64,000 nt of DNA, taken from Bacteroidales bacterium. GTDB taxonomy: Bacteria; Bacteroidota; Bacteroidia; Bacteroidales; UBA10428. Of the stretch, positions 15,753 to 23,834 are shown in pieces. The DNA is taken from assembly GCA_016938235.1 (NCBI GenBank), contig JAFGVA010000037.1, positions 1 through 64,000 on the forward strand, written 5' to 3'. Made by a program: the position numbers and the translations under genes. Positions within the stretch are counted from its first letter, which is position 1. Each line of letters begins with the position of its first letter. The notes under the pieces were generated by a model that saw nothing but the letters and a program-made list of their open reading frames with translations, made no database searches and was not told the DNA's origin.

Positions 15753-17924
15753 ATGATTATTAAATTTAAAAATATCGCTATTCAGTACCTGTTCCAAAGC
15801 CTTGTTGTTGTAATTGGAGTGAGCTTATTGCTCCTTATTATTTTACAGGCAACAAAGAAAAAAGAAGAAATCAGCAAATCAATTGCCATTGCCGAGGTAG
15901 TTTCTGTACACCTCGAAGACCTTAATAAATATGTTGAAATTGGTCTGGCACAGCACAAAACACAACCCGACTTTGTTTCATTATCAAGTGAATTATTAAT
16001 TCGTGATGAATCAAAACATACAAACAATATTATTGATTCGTTAAATCTGCTTAGAGAGTTTAGTTTCCTTAAGAAGCACTTTGAGAAAAACAACCTAATC
16101 GACTCCTTAATTCTTGAACTGAGAGATTACAACAGCAACTTTGATTTGCTTGTGCTCTCGCTTAAAGAAAAGGGAAATACTTACGATGGCGTTGTTGGTG
16201 AAGCATACAAAAGCTATAAAATACTTACCTCTCAGCTAAAAGGTATACCGGAGGCCATCAAAGCTGATTCACAATTATGTGCAATTAGTAAAGATTACTT
16301 CACATCGCTCGATCGGGTTGTTTGTCAGAACCTTCAGTATTTCGTCGATGACCTGAGCAGCACTTTTTACAGCTTTGAAGAATTTGATGCGTCTACAATT
16401 GATAATTATATTGCTGTTTTAAGAGATAATCTTGAAAAAATTGAACAGATAGACTCCAGAATATATGGCACTCACCTGGTAAAAGGACAGATTGATGAAC
16501 TTAATTCCCTTTACGAGATAATTATATCCAGGAAAAATGAATTGTTGAGTAGTTTCTTCTACAGAATTCACAAATACGAGGTGTTTTGGAAGTTTATTCA
16601 GATAATTTATCTGGTTCTGTTTGCTTTTACTTTTTTGCTTTACATTAATGCAATTTCTAAAAGACTCCAAGCAGGCTTTAAAACTATCGATACACTTTCC
16701 GACGAGTTAACCAAGGGAGGCCTTGAAAAAATTGAAATTGAAACTCCAGGTTACGAACTGGTTTCAATTAAAAACAAGTTGGACGATCTGCGTAACATTT
16801 TACTCGATAGAAAAAACTTTGTTGAAGAATTAGTAAATGATAATTTTTCAAGAGATCTGAAACTGCTAAGTAAACGGGACAACCTAAGCATAAAGCTTAA
16901 TGAATTAAAAGACAAACTATTGTCGGCTAAAAATGAACAGGAGAAACGAGCAAAAGATAACGAGATTCGGAGATATATAAACGAGGGGCTTGCAAAATTT
17001 GCCGATATAATGAGAGTAAACAGCAACGATACCAAAGCTTTAGGCGATAACCTGATTAAAGAACTCACAAAATATCTCAATGCATTACAGGGTACCTTAT
17101 TTTTATCAAATGAAGAAGACGAAAGTCAATTAAACCTGATTTCTGCATTTGCCTACGACAGAAAAAAATACCTGACAAAAACATTGAAAAAAGGGGAAGG
17201 CCTTATCGGAACCTGTGCCATGGAAAAGAAAACCATTCACCTTACCGACGTGCCGGATGATTACATCATAATAAAATCAGGACTTGGAGATACCCCTCCA
17301 AACAAAATTTTAATTACTCCGGTAATACATGATAATGCGCTTGTAGGTGTTATTGAGCTTGCTTCGCTGCATGAATTTAATAAACATGAAATACAGCTTA
17401 CAGAACAAATCTGTTCGAACCTTGCCTCAACAATAATTACTGTAAGAAACAACACCCAAACAGCCTTGCTTTTGGAGAAATCGCAGCAACAAGCAGCCGA
17501 AATGGCAGAACAGGAAGAAGAAATGAGGCAAAACATGGAAGAACTAAAAGCTACACAGGAAGAATCAGCCCGCCGTGAAGATGAAATGCAGGGAATTCTT
17601 GATGCCATTGGTGCGAGTTTCTATGTTATAGAATACGCTGTAAACGGCAATATTGAGCATATAAACGATAAGCTTGTTAAGTTTTTAAATCAACCTTACG
17701 AATCGCTTATTGGCATCAAACATACCGAGATGTTTTCGTCAGACTCACAGATTAATGATAAACTTATTAAAGAAATTGCCGACTTAAAAGTGCCGAAAAA
17801 AATAATAGAAGAACTTAATCTTGGAAGCAAAAAATATATTTACTCTCATATTTTATCGCCAATTGTTTCAAAACATGAAGAAGTATTAAAGATTATTAAC
17901 CTGCTAACAATTGAAGAAAAATAA
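15753..17924 (+). CDS. Membrane sensor with extracytoplasmic domain, GAF, coiled coil and PAS
   Basis: A 723-residue protein. A transmembrane helix at ~13-32 (LVVVIGVSLLLLIILQ) and another at ~278-300 (IYLVLFAFTFLLYI) bracket a ~245-residue helical periplasmic domain, like a four-helix-bundle sensor. Inside the cell a HAMP-like linker leads to a GAF domain (~412-567, with LTDVPDDYIIIKSGLG and GVIELASL). A Glu/Gln-rich coiled coil follows (~570-615, EEEMRQNMEELKATQEE), then a C-terminal PAS-like domain (~618-720). No kinase, phosphatase or MCP output domain is present, so it must signal through contacts. The GAF is closely related to those of the two later genes. It lies between a CheR and a degenerate CheR, making it a candidate methylation substrate. 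Confidence 0.82.
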   Translation: MIIKFKNIAIQYLFQSLVVVIGVSLLLLIILQATKKKEEISKSIAIAEVVSVHLEDLNKYVEIGLAQHKTQPDFVSLSSELLIRDESKHTNNIIDSLNLLREFSFLKKHFEKNNLIDSLILELRDYNSNFDLLVLSLKEKGNTYDGVVGEAYKSYKILTSQLKGIPEAIKADSQLCAISKDYFTSLDRVVCQNLQYFVDDLSSTFYSFEEFDASTIDNYIAVLRDNLEKIEQIDSRIYGTHLVKGQIDELNSLYEIIISRKNELLSSFFYRIHKYEVFWKFIQIIYLVLFAFTFLLYINAISKRLQAGFKTIDTLSDELTKGGLEKIEIETPGYELVSIKNKLDDLRNILLDRKNFVEELVNDNFSRDLKLLSKRDNLSIKLNELKDKLLSAKNEQEKRAKDNEIRRYINEGLAKFADIMRVNSNDTKALGDNLIKELTKYLNALQGTLFLSNEEDESQLNLISAFAYDRKKYLTKTLKKGEGLIGTCAMEKKTIHLTDVPDDYIIIKSGLGDTPPNKILITPVIHDNALVGVIELASLHEFNKHEIQLTEQICSNLASTIITVRNNTQTALLLEKSQQQAAEMAEQEEEMRQNMEELKATQEESARREDEMQGILDAIGASFYVIEYAVNGNIEHINDKLVKFLNQPYESLIGIKHTEMFSSDSQINDKLIKEIADLKVPKKIIEELNLGSKKYIYSHILSPIVSKHEEVLKIINLLTIEEK

Positions 17925-17948
17925 GCACAATAATTTAACTTGTTTTTA

Positions 17949-18776
17949 ATGGTGGAGCTTGGAATAGTAGACATAAGAGAAATAATAAGAATAATTAAGA
18001 AAACTCACGATATCGATTTTTCTGTATTTGCATTAACATCATTTAAATATAACCTCGAAAAGGTTATGAATCTGAATACTATTCACTCTACCGACGGATT
18101 AATCCGGAAACTAACCGAAGATCCTGATTTTTTGGATCTTTTCCTGAATGACCTGTTTACTCCATCAACAGAAATGTTCAGAGATCCTTCTTTATGGCGA
18201 TGGCTGAGAGAAGAGTATTTCCCAAAATTGCCCGAAAGGCATTTCGATAATTTTAAAATCTGGTTTCCGCAAAACGTAAGTGGTGCCGAATTGTTTACTA
18301 TGTGCATCCTACTTCAGGAAATAGATCTTTTACAGAAAGTTAAAATTTATGCAACTGTATACAGCAATAAAAGCCTCGAATACATTAAATCCGGCAGTTA
18401 CCCACTAAAAAAGCTCGAAGTCTCAATTGAGAATTACAAACGCTTTCAGGGTTCTGAAGATTTTGAGAAGTATTACACTATGAAAAACCATGAGGCAATA
18501 CGTGATACCAGCTTAATAAGTAACGTAGAATTTATTAAAGACAATATCAATCTGAATAAAACTCTTCAGAATGTTAAGCTGATTATGTATCGTAATGTAA
18601 TGATATATTTAAACCCATCGCGACAAAATGAAATGCTTGATAAAATGCAAAGTTGCTTGTCTGCTGCCGGTAACTTAATAATAGGTACAAAAGAAGTAAC
18701 AAGAACATCAAATGCATCTGCACTTAAGTTCGATATTGTGAATGAAGGTGAAGGTGTTTATAAAAAGAAGATTTAA
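17949..18776 (+). CDS. Degenerate CheR-like protein, probably catalytically inactive
   Basis: A 275-residue paralogue of the operon's first gene over its full length. It keeps TEMFRDPSLW, KIYATVYSN and LIMYRNVMIYL, but SAM motif I is broken: where the active paralogue has HAGCSTGQE this protein has FPQNVSGAE (~103-114). The basic helix KSLKRRLL has become SFKYNLEK, and the motif II acidic residue of ATDLN is missing (ATVYS). It therefore probably does not bind SAM normally and may be a scaffold, decoy or regulator of CheR. I chose the ATG at 17949; the frame also opens at TTG 17940. It is 24 nt after the sensor and 5 nt before cheB. Confidence 0.82.
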   Translation: MVELGIVDIREIIRIIKKTHDIDFSVFALTSFKYNLEKVMNLNTIHSTDGLIRKLTEDPDFLDLFLNDLFTPSTEMFRDPSLWRWLREEYFPKLPERHFDNFKIWFPQNVSGAELFTMCILLQEIDLLQKVKIYATVYSNKSLEYIKSGSYPLKKLEVSIENYKRFQGSEDFEKYYTMKNHEAIRDTSLISNVEFIKDNINLNKTLQNVKLIMYRNVMIYLNPSRQNEMLDKMQSCLSAAGNLIIGTKEVTRTSNASALKFDIVNEGEGVYKKKI

Positions 18777-18781
18777 AAAGA

Positions 18782-19342
18782 ATGAATTTTAAAGCTGTAA
18801 TAATAGGAGGTTCGGCCGGAAGTTTTCAGGTAGTCACCCGGATATTGAGTTCACTACCCAACAATTTTCCTGTACCGGTTCTTCTCTGTTTACACAGGTT
18901 AAAGCATGTGCGTTCGGGGTTTGTCGAAGCATTATCGCTCAAATCAAGTATACCTATCGAAGAACCCAACGATAAAGAACAGCTTAAACCAGGGAAAGCA
19001 TACCTTGCTCCTGCAAACTATCATATGTTTGTAGAACTGGCAAATCGAATCGCTCTTTCAACAGAATCATCAGTAAATCATTCAAGACCTTCGATAGACC
19101 TTTCTTTTATAACAGCTGCAAATGCATACAGAGATAAGCTATTAGGTATAATACTTTCCGGTGCAAACCGCGATGGAGCAGCAGGTTTAAAGGCAGTTAA
19201 AGATAAAGGAGGGATAACAATTGTTCAGGACCCGAACGAATGCGAAGTAAAAACAATGACAGAATCTGCTATGCAACTTACAAAAGTTGACTATGTATAT
19301 AAAACAGATGAGATAATACGGTTTCTTTCAAAAATTAAATAG
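18782..19342 (+). CDS. Stand-alone CheB-type protein-glutamate methylesterase
   Basis: CheB hydrolyses glutamate methyl esters or deamidates glutamine in signalling proteins. This 186-residue protein is the catalytic domain only, without the N-terminal receiver that normally gates CheB by phosphorylation. The triad is visible: Ser11 (IGGSAGS), His38 (LLCLHRL) and Asp131 (LSGANRDGAAGL); the loop RPSIDLSFITAA and the C-terminal TMTESAMQ are also conserved. Lack of a receiver means activity must be set by expression or by partners such as the degenerate CheR. It lies 5 nt after that gene and 6 nt before the next. Confidence 0.9.
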   Translation: MNFKAVIIGGSAGSFQVVTRILSSLPNNFPVPVLLCLHRLKHVRSGFVEALSLKSSIPIEEPNDKEQLKPGKAYLAPANYHMFVELANRIALSTESSVNHSRPSIDLSFITAANAYRDKLLGIILSGANRDGAAGLKAVKDKGGITIVQDPNECEVKTMTESAMQLTKVDYVYKTDEIIRFLSKIK

Positions 19343-19348
19343 AAAGTA

Positions 19349-20125
19349 ATGCAAATAGAAAAATCGAAAAGAAATATTATTTTTTTATTTATAGCGAAAG
19401 CTATTCTGATTACAAGCCTGTTGATTGTATTCTGGGATTCCGGAAGCAAGGAACAAGGTTTAGCTCCATTTATTATATATCTGTTTATTATATTGTTACT
19501 TGGGTATACTATAAATGAAATTATTAAAGCAATTAATAGTTATAAGCAGCAATCAGAACAGGCTTTGAAAGATGCAGTATCTGCTGAACGAATAAAACTA
19601 ATTAAAGAATTCGAAGAAAAATCTGAGGAAGCCAATTCTACCAGCAATGATGAAAAAAATGAAGAAATAATTAAATCAATAATCCCCAAAGGGGCCTACA
19701 AAAATGTGGATTCTTTTGCAAAGAAAGCCTTAAGCAACCTGGCATATCAAATGGAATTTATTCAGGGAGTTGTATACCTTAAAGATAAAAAGAAGGATTT
19801 ATATAATTTCTCATCCGGCTTCGCTCTGACAAACAAAGAAGAAATAAAATCTTTTAAGTCTGGAGAAAACCTTGGAGGCCAGACTGCCGTATCAAAAGAT
19901 ATTTCGTATATTACTGATATTCCTGAAGACTACTTTGAAGCAGAGTCAGGGTTAGGGAAATCAAGACCAAAGAATTTAATTTTTGCACCTGTTATTGTTG
20001 ATGATGAAGTAATTGCAATTTTTGAACTCTCATCATTTAAAGACATTACCGACAGCTCAAAAAAACTTATCAAAATTGTTTTTAATGAGTTGTCAGATAA
20101 AATGAAACTATTAATTCAGTCATAA
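19349..20125 (+). CDS. Two-helix membrane protein with cytoplasmic GAF domain
   Basis: A 258-residue protein. Two transmembrane helices (~10-27, IIFLFIAKAILITSLLIVF, and ~38-56, FIIYLFIILLLGYTI) are joined by a short loop. A charged coiled coil (~65-110) and a GAF domain (~115-255, ITDIPEDYFEAESGLG) follow. There is no output domain. The periplasmic part is too small to sense directly, so it probably responds to the membrane or to partners, or dimerises with the PP2C protein encoded next, whose topology is the same. It lies 6 nt from both neighbours. Confidence 0.75.
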   Translation: MQIEKSKRNIIFLFIAKAILITSLLIVFWDSGSKEQGLAPFIIYLFIILLLGYTINEIIKAINSYKQQSEQALKDAVSAERIKLIKEFEEKSEEANSTSNDEKNEEIIKSIIPKGAYKNVDSFAKKALSNLAYQMEFIQGVVYLKDKKKDLYNFSSGFALTNKEEIKSFKSGENLGGQTAVSKDISYITDIPEDYFEAESGLGKSRPKNLIFAPVIVDDEVIAIFELSSFKDITDSSKKLIKIVFNELSDKMKLLIQS

Positions 20126-20131
20126 GACTCT

Positions 20132-22753
20132 ATGGTTACAAAGAAAAACATAGTTAACATTATTGGTCAGAACAAGAATAACACAAAATTGTTAGCCATT
20201 ATTCTTGGCATCTTGTTTATTCTGTTCTCATGGTTTATCGTGATTGTAAAAACTAAGACTGCAATTAGTTTTGGAGGAATAGCCCATATTCATAAAGAAA
20301 ATCCAATATTGTTTTTAATTGAGTTGTTTCCTTTTATTGCAATTGCACTAATTATTGTTATTGATCTGAAAAGAGCTTTTGAGAAAGAAAAATTCAATAA
20401 AGAAATTGAAGAACGCGAACGACTGCTTGATGCAATGGCTGTATTTGCCAAGGATATCGGAGATGGGAAATACGATACCACTCTGCCTCAGGAAGCTCAA
20501 AAAAATGTTTTAGCCCAGTCCTTACTCCTGATGCGTGAAAACCTGCTTTCCACTCAAAAGAAAGAAAATGAACAAAGCTGGATTGCCGAAGGAAAAGAAG
20601 TTGTATCAGACATTTTACGTATGAATAACAAAGTTGATGATCTTTCTTTAAAAGTTATTCATGAACTGGTTAAATATGTCAATTTTGTTCAGGGTGCTCT
20701 ATATCTGTACAATGAAGATAAAAAGGTGCTTACAAATGTGGCCACTTATGCCTATAACCGCAGAAAGTTCATTAACCAGGAGTTTAAACTTGGCCACGGG
20801 CTGATCGGTGAATGTGCCTATGAAAAAGAATATATCTACCGAACAGAAGTTCCTGATGATTATGCCACAATAACTTCAGGAATACTGGGAGAACAAAAGC
20901 CTAAAAGTATCTTAATTGTTCCCCTGATATCTGATGAGAAACTGCAGGGAGTAATCGAATTTGCTTCCATACAAGACGAAATTTCAGATCTTACCATCAG
21001 GTTTCTGATAGAACTTGGTGAGATTATTGCCCGAACTATTTTCAACCTGAGGGTGAACCAAAGAACCGAACAGCTTCTGACCGAAGCACAGGAGATGACC
21101 CGCGAACTTCAGGAAAATGAAGAACAATTGAGGCAGAATGCCGAGGAAATGAGGGCTACTCAGGAAGAGTTGAAAAAATCAAATGAACAACTCGAAGCAA
21201 ACATTCAGAAAGTTGAAGATGCCCAGAAAAGACTTCATTCGCTCCTCGAAAACGCCTCAGAGATAATTTCAATTTACGACAACAAATTCGAGCTTAACTA
21301 TATAAGCCCCTCGGTAGGAAATATACTTGGATATACCCCCGACGAGATGATGAGCGGTAAAGACATGGATCGGTTAACCCGGAAAGGTGAACAATCCATG
21401 CGCGAAATGTTCGACGCCATAATCAGTGACCCTAAGAAACCCTATACAATTCAGTATACCTATATGAAGAAGAATGGTCAGAAGATATTCCTTGAAACTA
21501 CAGGAAGAAATCTACTCGACGATTCTGCAATACAGGGCATCATACTAAACTCTACAGATATTACTGAACGTAAACGTGCCGAGAAAGAGGAACGTATGCG
21601 CAGCAAAATGCAATCGCTATCGGAGAACTCCCTCGATCTCATAATGCGTTTAAGTACTGTAGGACAGTTTTTCTATGCCAACCCTGTCACTGAAAATTAT
21701 TTAGGTATCGACACCAAAGACCTGATTAACAAAACGCTTAACGAGGTAGAATTTACCGATGTTTTATTCAACTACTTCAAAGAAACAATTGAGCAAATAA
21801 AAAATAAACCGGTAAAAGCCACTGCCGAAATAACAATCCCCTCTCTCGAAGATAAATCTGAGGAGCGGATTATGAGCTTTGTGGCTATTCCCGAATTTAA
21901 TGAAAACGAACTCGAAACAATTCTCTTTGTAGGTCACGATATTACTGAAGCCAAGCGCATTGAACTTGAAATACAAGTTAAAAACAGGAATATTGAAGAC
22001 TCCATAAACTATGCACAAAGAATACAGACATCCATTCTGCCGGATAATGCACTAATCAGAAAACATTTACCCAGCTCATTCATTTTCTACCGTCCGCGCG
22101 ATGTAGTAAGTGGCGACTTCCCCTGGTTCTTCCAAAAAGGAAATATTACCTACATTGCAGCCGTCGACTGCACTGGTCATGGAGTACCCGGGGCACTTTT
22201 ATCTTTTATAGGCTATTTCTTATTAAATAATATTGTCGATCACGATAGTGAACACGCTGCATCTACTATACTTGATGATCTGCATGCCAAAGTCAGAACA
22301 ACACTTAAACAGGATCATAGCGATGCCGAAGCTCGCGATGGCATGGATATAGCTTTTTGCAGTATTAATCCTGAAAAAAAAGAACTGCAATACAGTGGGG
22401 CACACCGGCCGCTTTATTTGTTAAGAGATGGTGATTTACAGGAATTTAAAGGTGACCGAAAAGCAATTGGCGGTATACCACATCCTAAAAAGGGTGAAAA
22501 AGACTTTACAAACTATGTGATAAACTATCGACCCGGAGATAAAATATTTTTCTTCTCAGACGGATTGCCTGACCAGCTTGGTGGAGAATTTATAAAAAAA
22601 TACTCTCCAAGACGAATCAGAGACAGTATTGTTGAGAACAAAGACTTGACAATGGAAGAATTTAATACTTTTTTTGCAAATGATTTCATGTCCTATAAAG
22701 GTGACCACAAACAAATTGACGATGTTTTATTAATTGGAATTGAATTAACTTGA
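20132..22753 (+). CDS. Membrane GAF-PAS-PAS-PP2C (SpoIIE/RsbU) phosphatase, SiaA-like role
   Basis: An 873-residue protein with two N-terminal transmembrane helices (~19-38, ~58-78), a GAF domain (~165-310, EVPDDYATITSGILG), a coiled coil (~310-365, RQNAEEMRATQEE), two PAS domains (~366-490 and ~492-612) and a C-terminal PP2C/SpoIIE phosphatase (~622-873). The metal ligand motifs are present: SGDF, DCTGHGVPGA, SDGLPDQ and IDDVLL. SGDFPW has Pro where other RsbU-type enzymes in this window have Tyr. By analogy to P. aeruginosa SiaA, it should dephosphorylate the SiaC-like protein encoded two genes later. It has the most complete sensor set of the operon and is the likely integrator. Confidence 0.9.
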   Translation: MVTKKNIVNIIGQNKNNTKLLAIILGILFILFSWFIVIVKTKTAISFGGIAHIHKENPILFLIELFPFIAIALIIVIDLKRAFEKEKFNKEIEERERLLDAMAVFAKDIGDGKYDTTLPQEAQKNVLAQSLLLMRENLLSTQKKENEQSWIAEGKEVVSDILRMNNKVDDLSLKVIHELVKYVNFVQGALYLYNEDKKVLTNVATYAYNRRKFINQEFKLGHGLIGECAYEKEYIYRTEVPDDYATITSGILGEQKPKSILIVPLISDEKLQGVIEFASIQDEISDLTIRFLIELGEIIARTIFNLRVNQRTEQLLTEAQEMTRELQENEEQLRQNAEEMRATQEELKKSNEQLEANIQKVEDAQKRLHSLLENASEIISIYDNKFELNYISPSVGNILGYTPDEMMSGKDMDRLTRKGEQSMREMFDAIISDPKKPYTIQYTYMKKNGQKIFLETTGRNLLDDSAIQGIILNSTDITERKRAEKEERMRSKMQSLSENSLDLIMRLSTVGQFFYANPVTENYLGIDTKDLINKTLNEVEFTDVLFNYFKETIEQIKNKPVKATAEITIPSLEDKSEERIMSFVAIPEFNENELETILFVGHDITEAKRIELEIQVKNRNIEDSINYAQRIQTSILPDNALIRKHLPSSFIFYRPRDVVSGDFPWFFQKGNITYIAAVDCTGHGVPGALLSFIGYFLLNNIVDHDSEHAASTILDDLHAKVRTTLKQDHSDAEARDGMDIAFCSINPEKKELQYSGAHRPLYLLRDGDLQEFKGDRKAIGGIPHPKKGEKDFTNYVINYRPGDKIFFFSDGLPDQLGGEFIKKYSPRRIRDSIVENKDLTMEEFNTFFANDFMSYKGDHKQIDDVLLIGIELT

Positions 22754-22769
22754 TTAAAAAGTTGAAAAT

Positions 22770-23348
22770 ATGGATAATAAAAAAGATGTAAAAGGTTTTC
22801 TGGAATTTGTATATGAGTTCTACAAGTCCATGAAAGCCCATGAGATTACTTTAGTTTATGAGGGGGAAATAACCCATCAGATTACTAAAGCTTTTACTTC
22901 GCTAACAGAATCAAATATGGCTAAGGACGACGAATCTGGATCTGTGCAGAGAAAAGTCTTTCATGTCATGGTTGAATGTTTACAAAACATTAGTAAACAT
23001 GCCGATGATTTCACTTCAAACGATTACCTTTTTTCCGGAAGAGGTATATTCCTTGTAAGTAAAGGCGATAACGAATACAGTGTTACAACCGGAAATGCTG
23101 TAGATAACGATCGAATTGAGGAACTCACCTCCATGCTTGAAAGCATAAACAGGATGAATAAAGATGAGCTGAAAGACCTCTACAAGAAACAAATGAAAGA
23201 GGGAAGACTATCTGATAAAGGTGGTGCAGGACTTGGATTTATAGATATTAAACGAAAAACCGGAAGAGATCTTGAGTATCACTTCTTACCCATTTCTGAT
23301 GATACTTCTTTCTTTTTATTAACTTCGACCATCGGTAGAGACGAATAG
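22770..23348 (+). CDS. SiaB-family protein kinase (DUF6272)
   Basis: SiaB is a GHKL-fold kinase that phosphorylates SiaC in P. aeruginosa. This 192-residue protein shows the N-box-like helix KVFHVMVECLQNISKHADDF and a glycine-rich lid GGAGLGFIDIKRKTG, so ATP binding appears intact. It follows the PP2C gene by 16 nt and precedes the SiaC-like gene by 60 nt, the same functional set as siaA-siaB-siaC. No GGDEF (SiaD) gene follows. It is soluble and probably opposes the PP2C enzyme. Confidence 0.85.
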   Translation: MDNKKDVKGFLEFVYEFYKSMKAHEITLVYEGEITHQITKAFTSLTESNMAKDDESGSVQRKVFHVMVECLQNISKHADDFTSNDYLFSGRGIFLVSKGDNEYSVTTGNAVDNDRIEELTSMLESINRMNKDELKDLYKKQMKEGRLSDKGGAGLGFIDIKRKTGRDLEYHFLPISDDTSFFLLTSTIGRDE

Positions 23349-23408
23349 CGATAAACTATTTTAAACTTATTTCATAAGAATACAAAAAAATATTTTAAAA
23401 GTTTTGAT

Positions 23409-23789
23409 ATGGAAACAATTAAAATTCAAGGAACTGAAGATACTCCAAAAGTAACACTAGATAAAGAAAAAGAATTGCTTGAAATCTCAGGGCGTTCGCT
23501 TCCCGAAGATGTAGCTTCTTTTTACGATCCAATCTTGAATTGGCTTGACGAGTATGCAGAATCTCCAAACGCAAAAACAATTTTTAATTTTAAGCTGGTC
23601 TATTTCAATACAGCATCTTCAAAACTTCTGCTTGATATTTTAATGAAGCTGGAAGAAATTCACGAAGCAGGCAACGATGTAACAATCCGTTGGCACTATC
23701 CCGAAGACGATGAGGATATGGAAGAAGCAGGTGAAGAATATGCTGACATTGTTGATGTTCCGTTCGAGCAGGTACCATATTCCGGATAA
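23409..23789 (+). CDS. SiaC-family regulatory phosphoprotein (DUF1987)
   Basis: A 126-residue STAS-like single-domain protein. The conserved core VYFNTASSKLLLDIL puts a threonine at residue 68, the position reported as the SiaB phosphorylation site (Thr68) in P. aeruginosa SiaC. The N-terminal TPKVTLDKEKELLEISGRS and middle PILNWLDEYAESP are typical of the family, and the C terminus is strongly acidic. In Pseudomonas unphosphorylated SiaC activates a diguanylate cyclase. Here the next gene, 45 nt on, is an ABC exporter, which makes that protein or an unlinked one the candidate target (inference). Confidence 0.88.
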   Translation: METIKIQGTEDTPKVTLDKEKELLEISGRSLPEDVASFYDPILNWLDEYAESPNAKTIFNFKLVYFNTASSKLLLDILMKLEEIHEAGNDVTIRWHYPEDDEDMEEAGEEYADIVDVPFEQVPYSG

Positions 23790-23834
23790 GCAAAATTACT
23801 GGCCATCTGGTTCTTCAAACAAAACACATAAAAA

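Noticed and set aside
14896-19342. Classical chemotaxis cluster
   Set aside because: No MCP, CheA, CheW or CheY; CheB lacks a receiver and one CheR is degenerate.
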